Source: an uncultured Roseburia sp. (GTDB lineage Bacteria; Bacillota; Clostridia; Lachnospirales; Lachnospiraceae). Taken from it: a stretch of DNA of 34,654 bases. Below are positions 1 to 7,123 of this stretch, piece after piece. The stretch lies in contig CAKRDK010000024.1 in NCBI GenBank assembly GCA_934309475.1, positions 1 to 34,654 of the forward strand, given 5' to 3'. The notes beneath the pieces were generated by a model that was given only the letters and a program-made list of their open reading frames with translations, had not been told where the DNA came from and searched no databases. A program made the position numbers and the translations under genes. Numbering within the stretch: position 1 is the first letter of the stretch; each line of letters opens with the position of its first letter.

Positions 1-58
1 CAACTAATGTTGCCATCATGCTTACGCATAATAAAGCACTAATTACTTTCTTTTTCAT
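1..58 (-). CDS. Putative solute-binding lipoprotein of an ABC transporter (N-terminus only)
   Basis: Only the first 19 codons lie in the window, and the gene continues past position 1. The visible peptide MKKKVISALLCVSMMATLV has a basic start and a hydrophobic core, as in a Sec signal peptide. A lipobox would be expected just outside the window. A good ribosome site (AGGGAGG, minus strand) lies about 10 nt before the ATG at 58. It has its own promoter (229-257) with a LacI-type operator just downstream of the start point, and a LacI-type regulator is encoded at 2673-3683. That context suggests a sugar-binding protein of an ABC importer, but this is inference from the signal peptide and the regulation. 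Any other exported protein remains possible. Confidence 0.5.
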   Translation of the reverse strand, partial: MKKKVISALLCVSMMATLV

Positions 59-191
59 CTTGAAAAATCCTCCCTATCTTTTTTTGAAACTTTACGGTTT
101 CTCGGAATCGACCGGCGCTGGTGTATCATACCGTATCATGCGGTGCCGCGGGCTTTTCTTCTCCCGCTATCCCTCTGATGTCTGTTATGTT

Positions 192-219
192 TTGCGCACC
201 TTTGCGCAATCGGTTGTTC
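192..219 (-). promoter_or_regulatory. LacI-type operator
   Basis: TTGCGCAATCGGTTG at 202-216 is a partial palindrome centred on CG (CAAnCGnTTG), as is usual for LacI-family operators. A second half-site TTGCGCA lies at 192-198. The block starts about 5 nt downstream of the predicted transcription start, where a bound repressor would block transcription. Similar sites lie before the lacI gene (3757-3775, 3918-3933). A weaker look-alike, TTGTGCAACCGATAAAC, lies at 351-367. Confidence 0.6.
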
Positions 220-228
220 TGTATTCTT

Positions 229-257
229 AGTATATTACGGCAGTGCTTTTGTGTCAA
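229..257 (-). promoter_or_regulatory. Sigma-A-type promoter for the lipoprotein gene
   Basis: On the minus strand, TTGACA (257-252) and TATACT (234-229) are separated by 17 nt. This places the start near 222 and gives a leader of about 165 nt before the ATG at 58. The match to the consensus is strong. Confidence 0.75.
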
Positions 258-460
258 TGTGCATGATTTATAATAAATCCGACCATTTTTTAGCAAATTT
301 GCACAAGGTGTTTTCTTTTCTTGCTAATATTTTTTTCTCATTTTCAACCATTGTGCAACCGATAAACCTTTGTTTTTCAAGCATTTTCGGCTATATAATG
401 GTTTTTTTGCGCTGTTTTACGGAGCATTTTTAATTTATGGAAATATTGCGTTGCAATTTC

Positions 461-547
461 CTATAAAGATTCAGGTGTCAAAAGGTTGCTTACAAATTTG
501 TCAACAACGAATTTGTGAGCTACCTTTTGACACCTGAATCCTATAAA
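461..547. repeat. 73-bp palindromic MITE-like element with 7-bp flanking direct repeats
   Basis: Positions 468-501 and 507-540 are inverted repeats of 34 bp with 3 mismatches (two are G-U compatible) around a 5-nt loop, CAACA. The ends read GATTCAGGTGTC...GACACCTGAATC. The element is flanked on both sides by CTATAAA (461-467 and 541-547), which looks like a target-site duplication. A weaker outer inverted repeat (TAATTTAT 431-438, ATAAATTA 543-550) surrounds it. Neither strand shows a T-run right after the stem, so it is not a typical terminator. The rest of the 59-598 gap holds the promoter and operator described above, a possible plus-strand promoter (TTGTTT-18-TATAAT, 370-399) and a terminator. 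Confidence 0.65.
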
Positions 548-548
548 T

Positions 549-592
549 TAAAAAATCCCCCTCCCGCCCAGCTTAAAACCGGGTGGGAGGGG
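549..592 (-). terminator. Rho-independent terminator of the YtrA-type ABC operon
   Basis: A GC-rich stem is formed by 581-592 and 557-569 (CCCCTCCCACCC pairing with GGCGGGAGGGG) and is followed on the minus strand by ATTTTTTAATTT. It sits 7 nt after the permease stop codon. Confidence 0.85.
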
Positions 593-598
593 TGAAAC

Positions 599-1261
599 TC
601 AATCATAATCTCTCTTTTTTATGATTACACTCGAAATCAAAATCGCTGCCAGTACGGCAAGGACGCCAATGCCAAGCATGAACCACGCAGACATCTGTGG
701 ATGGCTAATCACCCACAGATTCTGATAGGACGATGGATTGCTTTCCATGTCATCCATAATTCCCATTCCTCCAAAGAACACAGCAAATCCAGGAACCATT
801 CGGATGATTGCGGCAACCTGCTGGCTTTTTCCTTTTCCAAATGCATACAGGCAGACATTCTGTACCGCTATCGTTACAAGCCCAATTCCAAGAAGTAATG
901 GTATGAATATGTCCAGCCCGCCGACCATTGTACCTTTCACAGAACCGACTACCAGCATTGATATCAGTCCAAGAATCATCCCTGCAAGCAGCAATACAAC
1001 CGACATCAGATATCTGCCGGCAACCCGCTCCATTTTACTTCCTGGAAGCATATTGAGGAATCCGGACTCCATCTTCTGATCCATCAAAAAAGGCTGCCCT
1101 GACAAAATCACACCACAGAATATCATATAAAACAATGTGAAGAGTGCACCCGCATCCGTTGAAAATCCGAGGCAAAATGCCAATGCCCAGAAAAGCAGCA
1201 TATATTTTAGCTGCGCTCTGCTCCGTATCAAATCTACTTTAAAAAACTGAAATGCTTTCAT
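599..1261 (-). CDS. ABC-2-type permease subunit (YtrC/D-like)
   Basis: This is an integral membrane protein of 220 residues with about six hydrophobic segments (near 20-40, 45-55, 75-100, 105-125, 145-165 and 190-212) and a basic C-terminal end (KKRDYD). It follows the ATPase gene by 14 nt in the same direction, so the two probably form one ABC exporter, with this protein as the membrane channel. The operon (GntR regulator, ATPase, permease) resembles ytrABC-type loci, which in Bacillus subtilis respond to cell-envelope stress. The substrate cannot be read from the sequence. It is about the size of other short ABC-2 permeases and shows no sign of truncation. Confidence 0.8.
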   Translation of the reverse strand: MKAFQFFKVDLIRSRAQLKYMLLFWALAFCLGFSTDAGALFTLFYMIFCGVILSGQPFLMDQKMESGFLNMLPGSKMERVAGRYLMSVVLLLAGMILGLISMLVVGSVKGTMVGGLDIFIPLLLGIGLVTIAVQNVCLYAFGKGKSQQVAAIIRMVPGFAVFFGGMGIMDDMESNPSSYQNLWVISHPQMSAWFMLGIGVLAVLAAILISSVIIKKRDYD

Positions 1262-1275
1262 CTTATCTCTCCCTC

Positions 1276-2121
1276 CTATTGCTGTCCCTTTATCAAATGA
1301 ATCATGATCTGATCAATGGACGGACGTTCCACGACAAATCCATTCGGGAGATATGCGGCATCATCACTTTTCATTAATGCTGTAAAACCGTACTCCTGTC
1401 CGGAAAAACCGATTAATTTATCACGCAGCCCGGATGACAGTTCTGTCTCCACACCTTTTACCAGAACATATTTTTCAAGCAGTTCATCTTTTGTCTCATT
1501 CAAGAGAATCTTTCCCTTATGAAGCACGATAATGTAATCTGCAATCTGCTCTAAATCTTCAAGCATATGCGTCGAAAATAAAATGCTGTGTTCCCCGTCT
1601 GCAATGTAATCCTGCAATAACTGTAAAACTTCCGCACGCATAATCGGGTCGAGTCCATTGGTCGCTTCGTCTAATACCAAAAGCTTCGTCTGCCGTGATA
1701 AAGCCGCTGCAAACATCAGTTTTACCTTCATTCCACGTGAAAAATCCTCAATTTTCTTATCTCCCGGAAGCCGAAAATGCTCCACAAGCTCATCGAATTT
1801 TTTCACCTGAAATGTCTTATAAAATCCCTTCTGAATAGTGCGGATATCCGCTATGCACATCTCCTTTGGAAAATAGGATTCATCTCCAATAAATCCTATC
1901 ATCTCCTTATACTTTGCGGCATCTTCCTCAATGGAACGTCCGTCGATCACAACACTTCCTTCATTCGGATGGCAAAGCCCCGTAATACAGTTGATGGTTG
2001 TCGACTTTCCCGCACCGTTTTGCCCCACATATCCCATGATATATCCTTTCGGAAGGGAAAATGAGACATGGTCTAATGTAAAACTCTTATATTTTTTCGT
2101 TAAATTTTTAACTTCTAGCAT
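1276..2121 (-). CDS. ABC transporter ATPase (YtrB-like)
   Basis: This 281-residue cytoplasmic ATPase powers the neighbouring ABC-2 permease. The Walker A motif GQNGAGKSTT lies near residue 35, the signature FSRGMK near 130 (the FSRGM form is usual in ABC-2 exporters), Walker B LLVLDEATNGLD near 150, and the switch His in STHMLEDL near 190. The reading frame is open further upstream to 2145, but the ATG at 2121 has a good AAGGAG site 5 nt before it. It leaves an 11-nt gap after the regulator stop codon, so it is preferred. The final 70 residues are less conserved and probably contact the permease. Confidence 0.9.
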   Translation of the reverse strand: MLEVKNLTKKYKSFTLDHVSFSLPKGYIMGYVGQNGAGKSTTINCITGLCHPNEGSVVIDGRSIEEDAAKYKEMIGFIGDESYFPKEMCIADIRTIQKGFYKTFQVKKFDELVEHFRLPGDKKIEDFSRGMKVKLMFAAALSRQTKLLVLDEATNGLDPIMRAEVLQLLQDYIADGEHSILFSTHMLEDLEQIADYIIVLHKGKILLNETKDELLEKYVLVKGVETELSSGLRDKLIGFSGQEYGFTALMKSDDAAYLPNGFVVERPSIDQIMIHLIKGQQ

Positions 2122-2132
2122 GGCTACTCCTT

Positions 2133-2504
2133 CTAAGCATCCCAACTGTCTGACAGAATCCCTTCTAGTTCTTCCTTCGACATTCCAATTCTTTTGGCTG
2201 TCTCGACAGCGGTCTGGATTCCTTCTTCAATCCGAAGATAATACTGTTCTTTTAAGAAATCATTTTCCTTTGATAAAACAACACTTCCCCTGCCTTGCAT
2301 GGAAGCGATAAATCCTTCCTGCTCTAATTCGTTGTACGCCCTCGTCGTTGTAATGACGCTGACCCCAACTTCCTTGGCAAGCTTTCTTATGGACGGCAAT
2401 ACCGTACCTTCCGGTATCTGTCCATTTAAAATCTGTTCTTTTATCTGTTCCCTGATCTGAGCATAAATAGGAAGCTCAGACTGATTTGATATTAATATTT
2501 TCAT
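2133..2504 (-). CDS. GntR-family transcriptional regulator, YtrA subfamily
   Basis: This is a small 123-residue regulator. An N-terminal winged helix (IYAQIREQIKEQILNGQIPE, then LPSIRKLAKEVGVSVITTTR) is followed by only a short helical tail of about 45 residues. That short form, without a ligand-binding domain, is typical of the YtrA subfamily, whose genes usually head ABC transporter operons as here. The frame is open up to 2555, but the ATG at 2504 (MKILISNQSELPIY) matches the usual family start. The ribosome site is weak. The gene is first in the operon with the ATPase and permease, and a 22-bp palindrome upstream (2565-2586) is its likely autoregulatory site. The effector is unknown. Confidence 0.88.
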   Translation of the reverse strand: MKILISNQSELPIYAQIREQIKEQILNGQIPEGTVLPSIRKLAKEVGVSVITTTRAYNELEQEGFIASMQGRGSVVLSKENDFLKEQYYLRIEEGIQTAVETAKRIGMSKEELEGILSDSWDA

Positions 2505-2564
2505 TGTAATACCATCTGTTCTGATATCTGCAGAATATCGGAACATCCTTTGCAAAGTTTATAT

Positions 2565-2586
2565 TGTATATATATCATTATATACA
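2565..2586. promoter_or_regulatory. Palindromic operator candidate for the YtrA-type regulator
   Basis: TGTATATA (2565-2572) and TATATACA (2579-2586) are perfect inverted arms around TATCAT. The site lies about 60 nt upstream of the preferred regulator start, in its promoter region. YtrA-type proteins bind AT-rich dyads in such positions. The assignment rests on symmetry and location only. Confidence 0.5.
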
Positions 2587-2623
2587 GTATATGCATTTTG
2601 TCAAGAAAAAGAATAATCCTATA

Positions 2624-2652
2624 CAAAAAAAGAAGCGGCTGACCGCTTCTTT
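2624..2652 (-). terminator. Terminator of the LacI-type gene
   Basis: The stem AAAGAAGCGG / CCGCTTCTTT (2629-2652, loop 4 nt) is followed on the minus strand by a run of seven T (2630-2624). It ends the lacI-type transcript 20 nt after the stop codon. Confidence 0.85.
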
Positions 2653-2672
2653 CTCTTTTCACTTCTCTATTC

Positions 2673-3683
2673 CTATTTTGTGGATTCCTTCAACACAACC
2701 TCGTACGGAAGCAGGGTGCGTTCTTTCACTTCTGTCCCCTCCACCAAATCCAGTAATGTACGGCATGCCACCATGCCAAGTTCCTTTGCATTGAAACTCA
2801 ACGATGTAATCGAAGGCACGCTGTTCTCTAAAATCGTACTATTATAAAAAGATGCAAGTTTTACATCTTGTGGCACTTTTATATGCTGTTCCCTCAGCAT
2901 TTTTAAAACCCGGCTGCACACCGCATCATCCATGCAGAGAATACAGTCCACTTTTCTCTCTAACGCTTCTTTTACCACTTTATCAATCAAAATATGGTTA
3001 TCCAGATTCAGATATAAAAGACTCTCATCCACCTCAAGTCCCATCTTGTCATATGCTTCCCGGAATCCGCGCAGTCGGTTCTGTGTAACTACATGCGTCT
3101 CATCGCCGCCAATCAGCGCAATCTTTTTCAGGTTCTTCATCAGAATAATGGAGGTTAATTCTTTACAGGCACTCTTATGATTATGGTCAACCTGCACTAC
3201 CCCCTCGTAGTTGCTGCTTCCGATTGTCACAAAAGGCAGTCCCTTTTTCTGTAAAAATTCAATCTGCGGGTCTTCCACAAACGTCCGCATCAAAATAGCC
3301 CCGTCCACTTTACGGTTTGCCACAATTCGCTCTAAGGACGAAATGTCATTTGTCTGACAGATAGAGAGTAGCAAATCATACTCCATATTTCCCGCAATCT
3401 CCTGTATTCCAAACAGACACTCCTGAAAGAATGTCAAATCGACCACGTCATATTCCCCCGGCATAACCACACACAAATTGTAGGTCTTCGATTGGGCAAG
3501 CCCCTTTGCAATGACATTCGGTTTATAATTATGTTCCTCAATATAGGCAAGAACACGTTCTCTTGTCTCTTTTCCGATTCTTCCCTTTCCCGAAATTGCC
3601 CTCGAAACCGTTGTCTTAGATACCCCCAGTGCCTCCGCAACATCGGCTATTGTAATATTCTTATCTTTCTCTTCCAGTTCCAT
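2673..3683 (-). CDS. LacI-family transcriptional regulator
   Basis: This 336-residue repressor has the family layout. An N-terminal helix-turn-helix and hinge helix (ITIADVAEALGVSKTTVSRA from residue 10, then YKPNVIAKGLAQ near 53-64) is followed by a periplasmic-binding-protein-like sensor domain (about 70-330). The effector is probably a sugar, but the specificity cannot be read. Its own promoter region carries TTGCGCAA palindromes at 3757-3775 and an excellent operator at 3918-3933. The same motif lies on the promoter of the lipoprotein gene at the left edge. This suggests it represses itself and that transporter, although the ABC operon at 599-2504 lies between them. An in-frame stop just upstream fixes the ATG at 3683; the AGGAGAGG site is rather far away, about 14 nt. 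Confidence 0.92.
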   Translation of the reverse strand: MELEEKDKNITIADVAEALGVSKTTVSRAISGKGRIGKETRERVLAYIEEHNYKPNVIAKGLAQSKTYNLCVVMPGEYDVVDLTFFQECLFGIQEIAGNMEYDLLLSICQTNDISSLERIVANRKVDGAILMRTFVEDPQIEFLQKKGLPFVTIGSSNYEGVVQVDHNHKSACKELTSIILMKNLKKIALIGGDETHVVTQNRLRGFREAYDKMGLEVDESLLYLNLDNHILIDKVVKEALERKVDCILCMDDAVCSRVLKMLREQHIKVPQDVKLASFYNSTILENSVPSITSLSFNAKELGMVACRTLLDLVEGTEVKERTLLPYEVVLKESTK

Positions 3684-3756
3684 TTTTCAAAACCATACCT
3701 CTCCTGTCTGCGCAACTTTTCATATTGAAAAATCCACACAGATAAATCCTTACATT

Positions 3757-3812
3757 TTGCGCATAAGTTGCGCAATTAATGCTATTATTTCTCATTTTCT
3801 CGAAAAATGCAA
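3757..3812 (-). promoter_or_regulatory. Promoter and operators of the lacI-type gene
   Basis: On the minus strand, TTGCAT (3812-3807) and AATAAT (3789-3784) are 17 nt apart. Immediately downstream lie TTGCGCAA (3768-3775) and TTGCGCAT (3757-3764), which share the motif of the operator at 192-216. Another TGCGCAA lies at 3709-3715, in the leader. The arrangement suggests autoregulation. Confidence 0.55.
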
Positions 3813-3917
3813 CCCATTTTCACCATTTTTCAAGTTTTTGTCGAATATGACTAAGGTTTCATTTTCCCTTATTATAGAAGGAACTGCACGCTATTTTAGG
3901 AATTTTTTCACGTTTTA

Positions 3918-3933
3918 GCGCAATCGTTTGCAC
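3918..3933. promoter_or_regulatory. LacI-type operator, near-perfect dyad
   Basis: GCGCAATCGTTTGCAC is a near-symmetrical site centred on CG (GCAAnCGnTTGC form) and the best operator in the window. On the minus strand it lies upstream of a TATAAT (3876-3871) and about 235 nt before the lacI start. It may be an upstream or auxiliary operator. Confidence 0.55.
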
Positions 3934-3967
3934 ATGATGGGGACTTTTTCTCCCTAATCCAAAAATA

Positions 3968-4015
3968 GAATCCTGCTTGCAGGATTCTCCGCCTGCGGCG
4001 GGTCGCATTTGCGAC
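3968..4015. repeat. Cluster of three small perfect hairpins
   Basis: Three back-to-back inverted repeats occur: GAATCCTG/CAGGATTC (3968-3987, 4-nt loop), CCGCC/GGCGG (3989-4001) and GTCGCA/TGCGAC (4002-4015, 2-nt loop). The block is GC-richer than its surroundings, lies in the 476-nt gap between lacI and the transpeptidase gene, and runs towards the 50-bp repeat at 4039-4088. It resembles REP-like intergenic repeats. The rest of the gap holds the lacI promoter region and a terminator. Confidence 0.5.
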
Positions 4016-4038
4016 ATGATTCAACTCCGCCGCAGTGC

Positions 4039-4088
4039 GATTCCCGCGAAGCTTTTTTGTGTAATAGGAACGAAATTTCCTATTACAC
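4039..4088. repeat. 50-bp palindromic repeat, copy A
   Basis: This copy shares most of its 50 positions with copy B at 11851-11900. Both start GATTC..GCGAAGC and end in a hairpin with arms TGTAATAGGAA / TTCCTATTACA around CGAAAT. The 16-bp core GGAACGAAATTTCCTA (4067-4082) also occurs at 7040-7055. It lies just past the transpeptidase terminator. Confidence 0.65.
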
Positions 4089-4118
4089 AAAAATACCGGA
4101 AGCAGCTGCTCCCGGTAT
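4086..4118 (-). terminator. Terminator of the L,D-transpeptidase gene
   Basis: The stem ATACCGGGAGCAG / CTGCTTCCGGTAT (4118-4093, one mismatch, almost no loop) is followed on the minus strand by TTTTTGT. It lies about 40 nt after the stop codon. Confidence 0.8.
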
Positions 4119-4159
4119 CCCATAAATTCCATAAAAACATTTTTCACTTGTATCACATA

Positions 4160-6046
4160 TTAGCTGTTTGAATCTTCTTTTAACGACTGCAATTCGCTCT
4201 CTGCGTCTGTTAAGACACTGTAGTTTGTGACATATGCCTTCGCCGCATCGGAAAGTGCATTGTATTGGCTTCTTACCGATGTGATGGTCGATTCACTGTC
4301 AAGTGTGACCGTTCCAATTGCATTGATAGCCTCTACTACCGGCTGTGCTTCCGCACTTGCTGCCTGCGCTGCTGCTGCATCTGCTGCCGCCTGCGCCTGG
4401 TTTGCCGCATCTGTCTGAAGCTGCGCTAATGCTGCTTCGGCTGCTGTCAATGTATCGTAAGAGGTTACATAGCTCTTCGCTTCATCGGATAATGCATCAT
4501 ACTGGCTTCTCGCAGATGAAATAGCTGCTTCACTCTCTAACGAAACTGTTCCGATTGCCGCAATTGCCTGATCTACGGTGTAGGCTGCATCCTGTGCAAT
4601 ACCCTTTGCGCTCTCTGTTCCCGGCAATTCATAGACAAGAACCGGATAATTTGCACTTACATTTTCAAAAATCGTCTTTGCTACGCTAAGTGGAAGATTG
4701 ACACATCCATGTGAACCGTTTCTCTTATAGATTGTTCCGCCAAACGTACTTCTCCATGTTGCGTCATGCATACCAACATTCCCCGCAAATGGCATCCAGT
4801 AATTTACAGGTGTCGCATAATTGTCTCCACGCAAAGTTGCGTTACGCTCTGTATAAGTGATTCCGTATGCACCGGTTGGTGTCGCATTTCCCGCGGATAC
4901 TTTTCCGGATACAAAATCAGATTCCACAATCAAAGAGCCATTTTTGTAGAGGAATAAATGCTGTGCAGTAAGGTTAATCTCCACGTAGGAATCGCCGTAG
5001 TCATGCTCTCCATGACTGTTTGCTGTCTGGGAGTAAACCGGCTCTCTCGTCACATCTTCGCCCGACTCAAGGTCCGCAACAAGCTGCTCTGCCTCGCCAT
5101 CTGTGTCGACTTTCCAGCCATAGGTACTCTTTGAAATCGTCACGGTAGAGCCATAAGAAGTTGCTAATGTCTCTGCTGAATAGCAGGTATTATACATCTT
5201 TGCAAGACCTGACACATACTCCGCAACCGCATCTTCATCCACAGACACTTCCATGTCATCGCTGATAGAAAGCCACTGGCTCGTTGTACTTCCGTCTAAC
5301 ACCTGCGTCTTATCCCCAGCCTGATATGTAATCGTAACACCGGCGTAATCGTTTAACTTCTCCACAAGAGCCTGAAAATCCTCGTCATCCTCCTGTAAAG
5401 CCGGTGCCACATAGCAGTCTGCCTCATCTAAATCCAGCGTGTCCGTCAGATTTAAAACAGCATCTTTTACCGCTTTATCCATTGCTGCCGTATCAATTTT
5501 CGTGCCCGGCTCAGATGGCACTACGGTATAGCCATCTTTTTCGTCATAATCTGAAACATAAGCATCTACAGGCTCTGTCTGATTCTCTTCCTGCATACAG
5601 TCAAGTCCTGCAACCACTGTCTCCAACGCATCTTCGTCGTAGACAATCATTGTCTCTAATGAATAGGAAGGTTTCTGAAATATGGATGCAATCCATGCAA
5701 ACCCATTCTGCTCATCAAGGAGTTCTGCAATCTTTCCATCAAATTCTGCATCTAACGAAATATCCTCCCCTGATATCTGCTCCGTCTTATCATCACGCTC
5801 TTTTAACGTCAGGGTATAACCCTTGACCTCACTTGCAATCAGGCTTTCTACTTTATCCGCATTTTTTCCGCCTGCTGCCACTCCGTTAATGGTTGTTCCA
5901 AAGCTAAAATGACTCTGGAAAAAAATCGACATTCCAATGTATACCACCAGCAACGCAGCTACCACTGCCACAACTGCGATAAACCATTTTCTCTGATAAA
6001 ATGGCTTTGTCTGAACTGTCGTTTCGTTATTGTTTTGTTTTTTCAT
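4160..6046 (-). CDS. L,D-transpeptidase (YkuD) with helical repeat tail
   Basis: This 628-residue cell-wall enzyme has a short cytoplasmic start, one membrane anchor (near 20-43), a putative peptidoglycan-binding region of the PG_binding_4 type (about 50-330), and a YkuD catalytic domain (about 340-460). The catalytic motif SHGCVNLP holds the nucleophile Cys448, with MHDATWR upstream. Such enzymes form 3-3 peptide cross-links outside the membrane. The tail has two copies of a helical module (AIGTVTLDSES...YNALSDAAKAYVTNYSVLTDAE) joined by an Ala/Gln-rich linker. The open frame begins at 6094, but the ATG at 6046 has AAGGA 9 nt upstream and is preferred. It is a single gene with its own promoter (6110-6137) and terminator. 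Confidence 0.93.
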   Translation of the reverse strand: MKKQNNNETTVQTKPFYQRKWFIAVVAVVAALLVVYIGMSIFFQSHFSFGTTINGVAAGGKNADKVESLIASEVKGYTLTLKERDDKTEQISGEDISLDAEFDGKIAELLDEQNGFAWIASIFQKPSYSLETMIVYDEDALETVVAGLDCMQEENQTEPVDAYVSDYDEKDGYTVVPSEPGTKIDTAAMDKAVKDAVLNLTDTLDLDEADCYVAPALQEDDEDFQALVEKLNDYAGVTITYQAGDKTQVLDGSTTSQWLSISDDMEVSVDEDAVAEYVSGLAKMYNTCYSAETLATSYGSTVTISKSTYGWKVDTDGEAEQLVADLESGEDVTREPVYSQTANSHGEHDYGDSYVEINLTAQHLFLYKNGSLIVESDFVSGKVSAGNATPTGAYGITYTERNATLRGDNYATPVNYWMPFAGNVGMHDATWRSTFGGTIYKRNGSHGCVNLPLSVAKTIFENVSANYPVLVYELPGTESAKGIAQDAAYTVDQAIAAIGTVSLESEAAISSARSQYDALSDEAKSYVTSYDTLTAAEAALAQLQTDAANQAQAAADAAAAQAASAEAQPVVEAINAIGTVTLDSESTITSVRSQYNALSDAAKAYVTNYSVLTDAESELQSLKEDSNS

Positions 6047-6109
6047 TTTATATAGTCCTTTCTCCATTTTTGCAGTTTCCAAAAACTGCTGCAAAAAAGT
6101 CCACTATTA

Positions 6110-6137
6110 ATTATAGAGAATCCAAACGTGATGTCAA
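6110..6137 (-). promoter_or_regulatory. Promoter of the L,D-transpeptidase gene
   Basis: TTGACA (6137-6132) and TATAAT (6115-6110) are both perfect hexamers, 16 nt apart on the minus strand. The leader of about 57 nt contains a hairpin with arms TTTTTGCAG / CTGCAAAAA (6067-6097), ending some 20 nt before the ATG. The hairpin could affect RNA stability or translation. Confidence 0.8.
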
Positions 6138-6268
6138 CCGATTCTCAGATTCTTAATAAAGATGTAAAATCCTCTTCTTATTCTTTGACTTTTTGCACAA
6201 AAACTTTTCCCCCGGCATATTGAATTATTAAGATTTGAATAATCTTTCTTAAAAAAAATGAAAGGTAA

Positions 6269-6297
6269 TTGTTCTTTAAATTTCTGTGTGCTATAAT
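6269..6297 (+). promoter_or_regulatory. Promoter of the PAP2 gene
   Basis: TTGTTC (6269-6274) and TATAAT (6292-6297) are 17 nt apart, about 50 nt before the ATG at 6347. The promoter is back-to-back with that of the transpeptidase gene in a 300-nt divergent region. Nothing else clear is seen there. Confidence 0.65.
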
Positions 6298-6346
6298 TCC
6301 CAAAGATATAAATCCATTCTATTTTTAACGGAAAGAAGAGGATGAT

Positions 6347-7033
6347 ATGAAGGTAAGTAAAAAACAACAAATCTTAAACTTTATCGAGAAAAATAAGCAT
6401 GGACTTCTTCTCTTATATTTTCTAATTTACCTGCCATGGTTTCAGTATATAGAGAAGACCGTTACCACCCATTTTCATGTAATCCACGTGGCTTTAGATG
6501 ATTACATTCCATTCTGTGAATATTTCATTGTTCCATATTTATTATGGTTTGGATATGTGGCATGGGGAATTTCTTATTTCTTCCTGAAAAACAAGAGTGA
6601 ATATTACAAATTATGTGCTTTCCTTTTTACCGGAATGACCATATTTTTAATTATTTCCACTGTATATCCGAATGGTCACTATTTAAGGCCAACCACATTT
6701 GAACACAACAATATTTTTACACAGGCAGTCAGGTGGCTTTATTCCACCGACACCCCAACAAACCTGTTCCCGAGTATTCACGTTTACAACTCACTCGGAA
6801 TCAACCTTGCGGTATGGCACAGTGAGAACTTTAAGAATAACAAAAAGGTCCGTTACGGTTCTGCCATCTTATGTGTAAGTATTATTTTATCCACAATGTT
6901 CTTAAAACAGCACTCTGTTTTCGACGTTGTAACCGGTATTGTGTTAGCCGCTTTCATGTACTCTGTTGTATACGGAAGAAGCTGGGTAAGACAGCCGGAT
7001 GGAAAATTAGAACACGATTTTCGCCGAATTTAG
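6347..7033 (+). CDS. PAP2-superfamily membrane phosphatase
   Basis: This 228-residue integral membrane protein has about five to six hydrophobic segments. Three PAP2 signature regions are visible in order: HYLRP (residues near 107), PSIHVYNS (near 143) and KQHSVFDVVTG (near 190), with the conserved His in the last two. PAP2 enzymes remove phosphate from lipid or isoprenoid phosphates at the membrane; the exact substrate is unknown here. AGAGG lies 5 nt before the ATG. The gene stands alone, divergent from the transpeptidase gene and convergent with nadE. The spacing of the motifs resembles the inositolphosphotransferase-like PAP2 branch, but this subfamily assignment is uncertain. Confidence 0.85.
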   Translation: MKVSKKQQILNFIEKNKHGLLLLYFLIYLPWFQYIEKTVTTHFHVIHVALDDYIPFCEYFIVPYLLWFGYVAWGISYFFLKNKSEYYKLCAFLFTGMTIFLIISTVYPNGHYLRPTTFEHNNIFTQAVRWLYSTDTPTNLFPSIHVYNSLGINLAVWHSENFKNNKKVRYGSAILCVSIILSTMFLKQHSVFDVVTGIVLAAFMYSVVYGRSWVRQPDGKLEHDFRRI

Positions 7034-7039
7034 TATTTC

Positions 7040-7055
7040 GGAACGAAATTTCCTA
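7040..7055. repeat. Core of the palindromic repeat, copy C
   Basis: GGAACGAAATTTCCTA is identical to the cores of copies A (4067-4082) and B (11879-11894), but the outer arms are degenerate. It begins 6 nt after the PAP2 stop codon. Confidence 0.5.
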
Positions 7056-7071
7056 ATAAACTATAAATAAG

Positions 7072-7117
7072 AAAAAGGGCGTGTGAAAAAACTTTCGTTT
7101 TTTCACACACCCTTTTT
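7072..7117. terminator. Bidirectional terminator between the PAP2 gene and nadE
   Basis: A 21-bp stem with one mismatch (7072-7092 pairing with 7097-7117; loop TTTC) has A-rich and T-rich ends, so it can stop transcripts from both converging genes. Confidence 0.85.
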
Positions 7118-7123
7118 CTATTC

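Noticed and set aside
461..547. Large palindrome as a terminator of the ABC operon
   Set aside because: A better terminator with a T-run lies at 549-592, and the palindrome itself is not followed by a T-run on either strand.
1931..2311. 126-codon plus-strand open frame over the ATPase and regulator genes
   Set aside because: It is antisense to two clearly coding genes; no motif was found.
3908..4156. 82-codon minus-strand open frame between lacI and the transpeptidase gene
   Set aside because: It runs through hairpins, a terminator and an operator, with no ribosome site or protein-like pattern.
5404..5826. 140-codon plus-strand open frame
   Set aside because: It lies wholly inside the L,D-transpeptidase gene on the other strand and has a low-complexity, unprotein-like composition.
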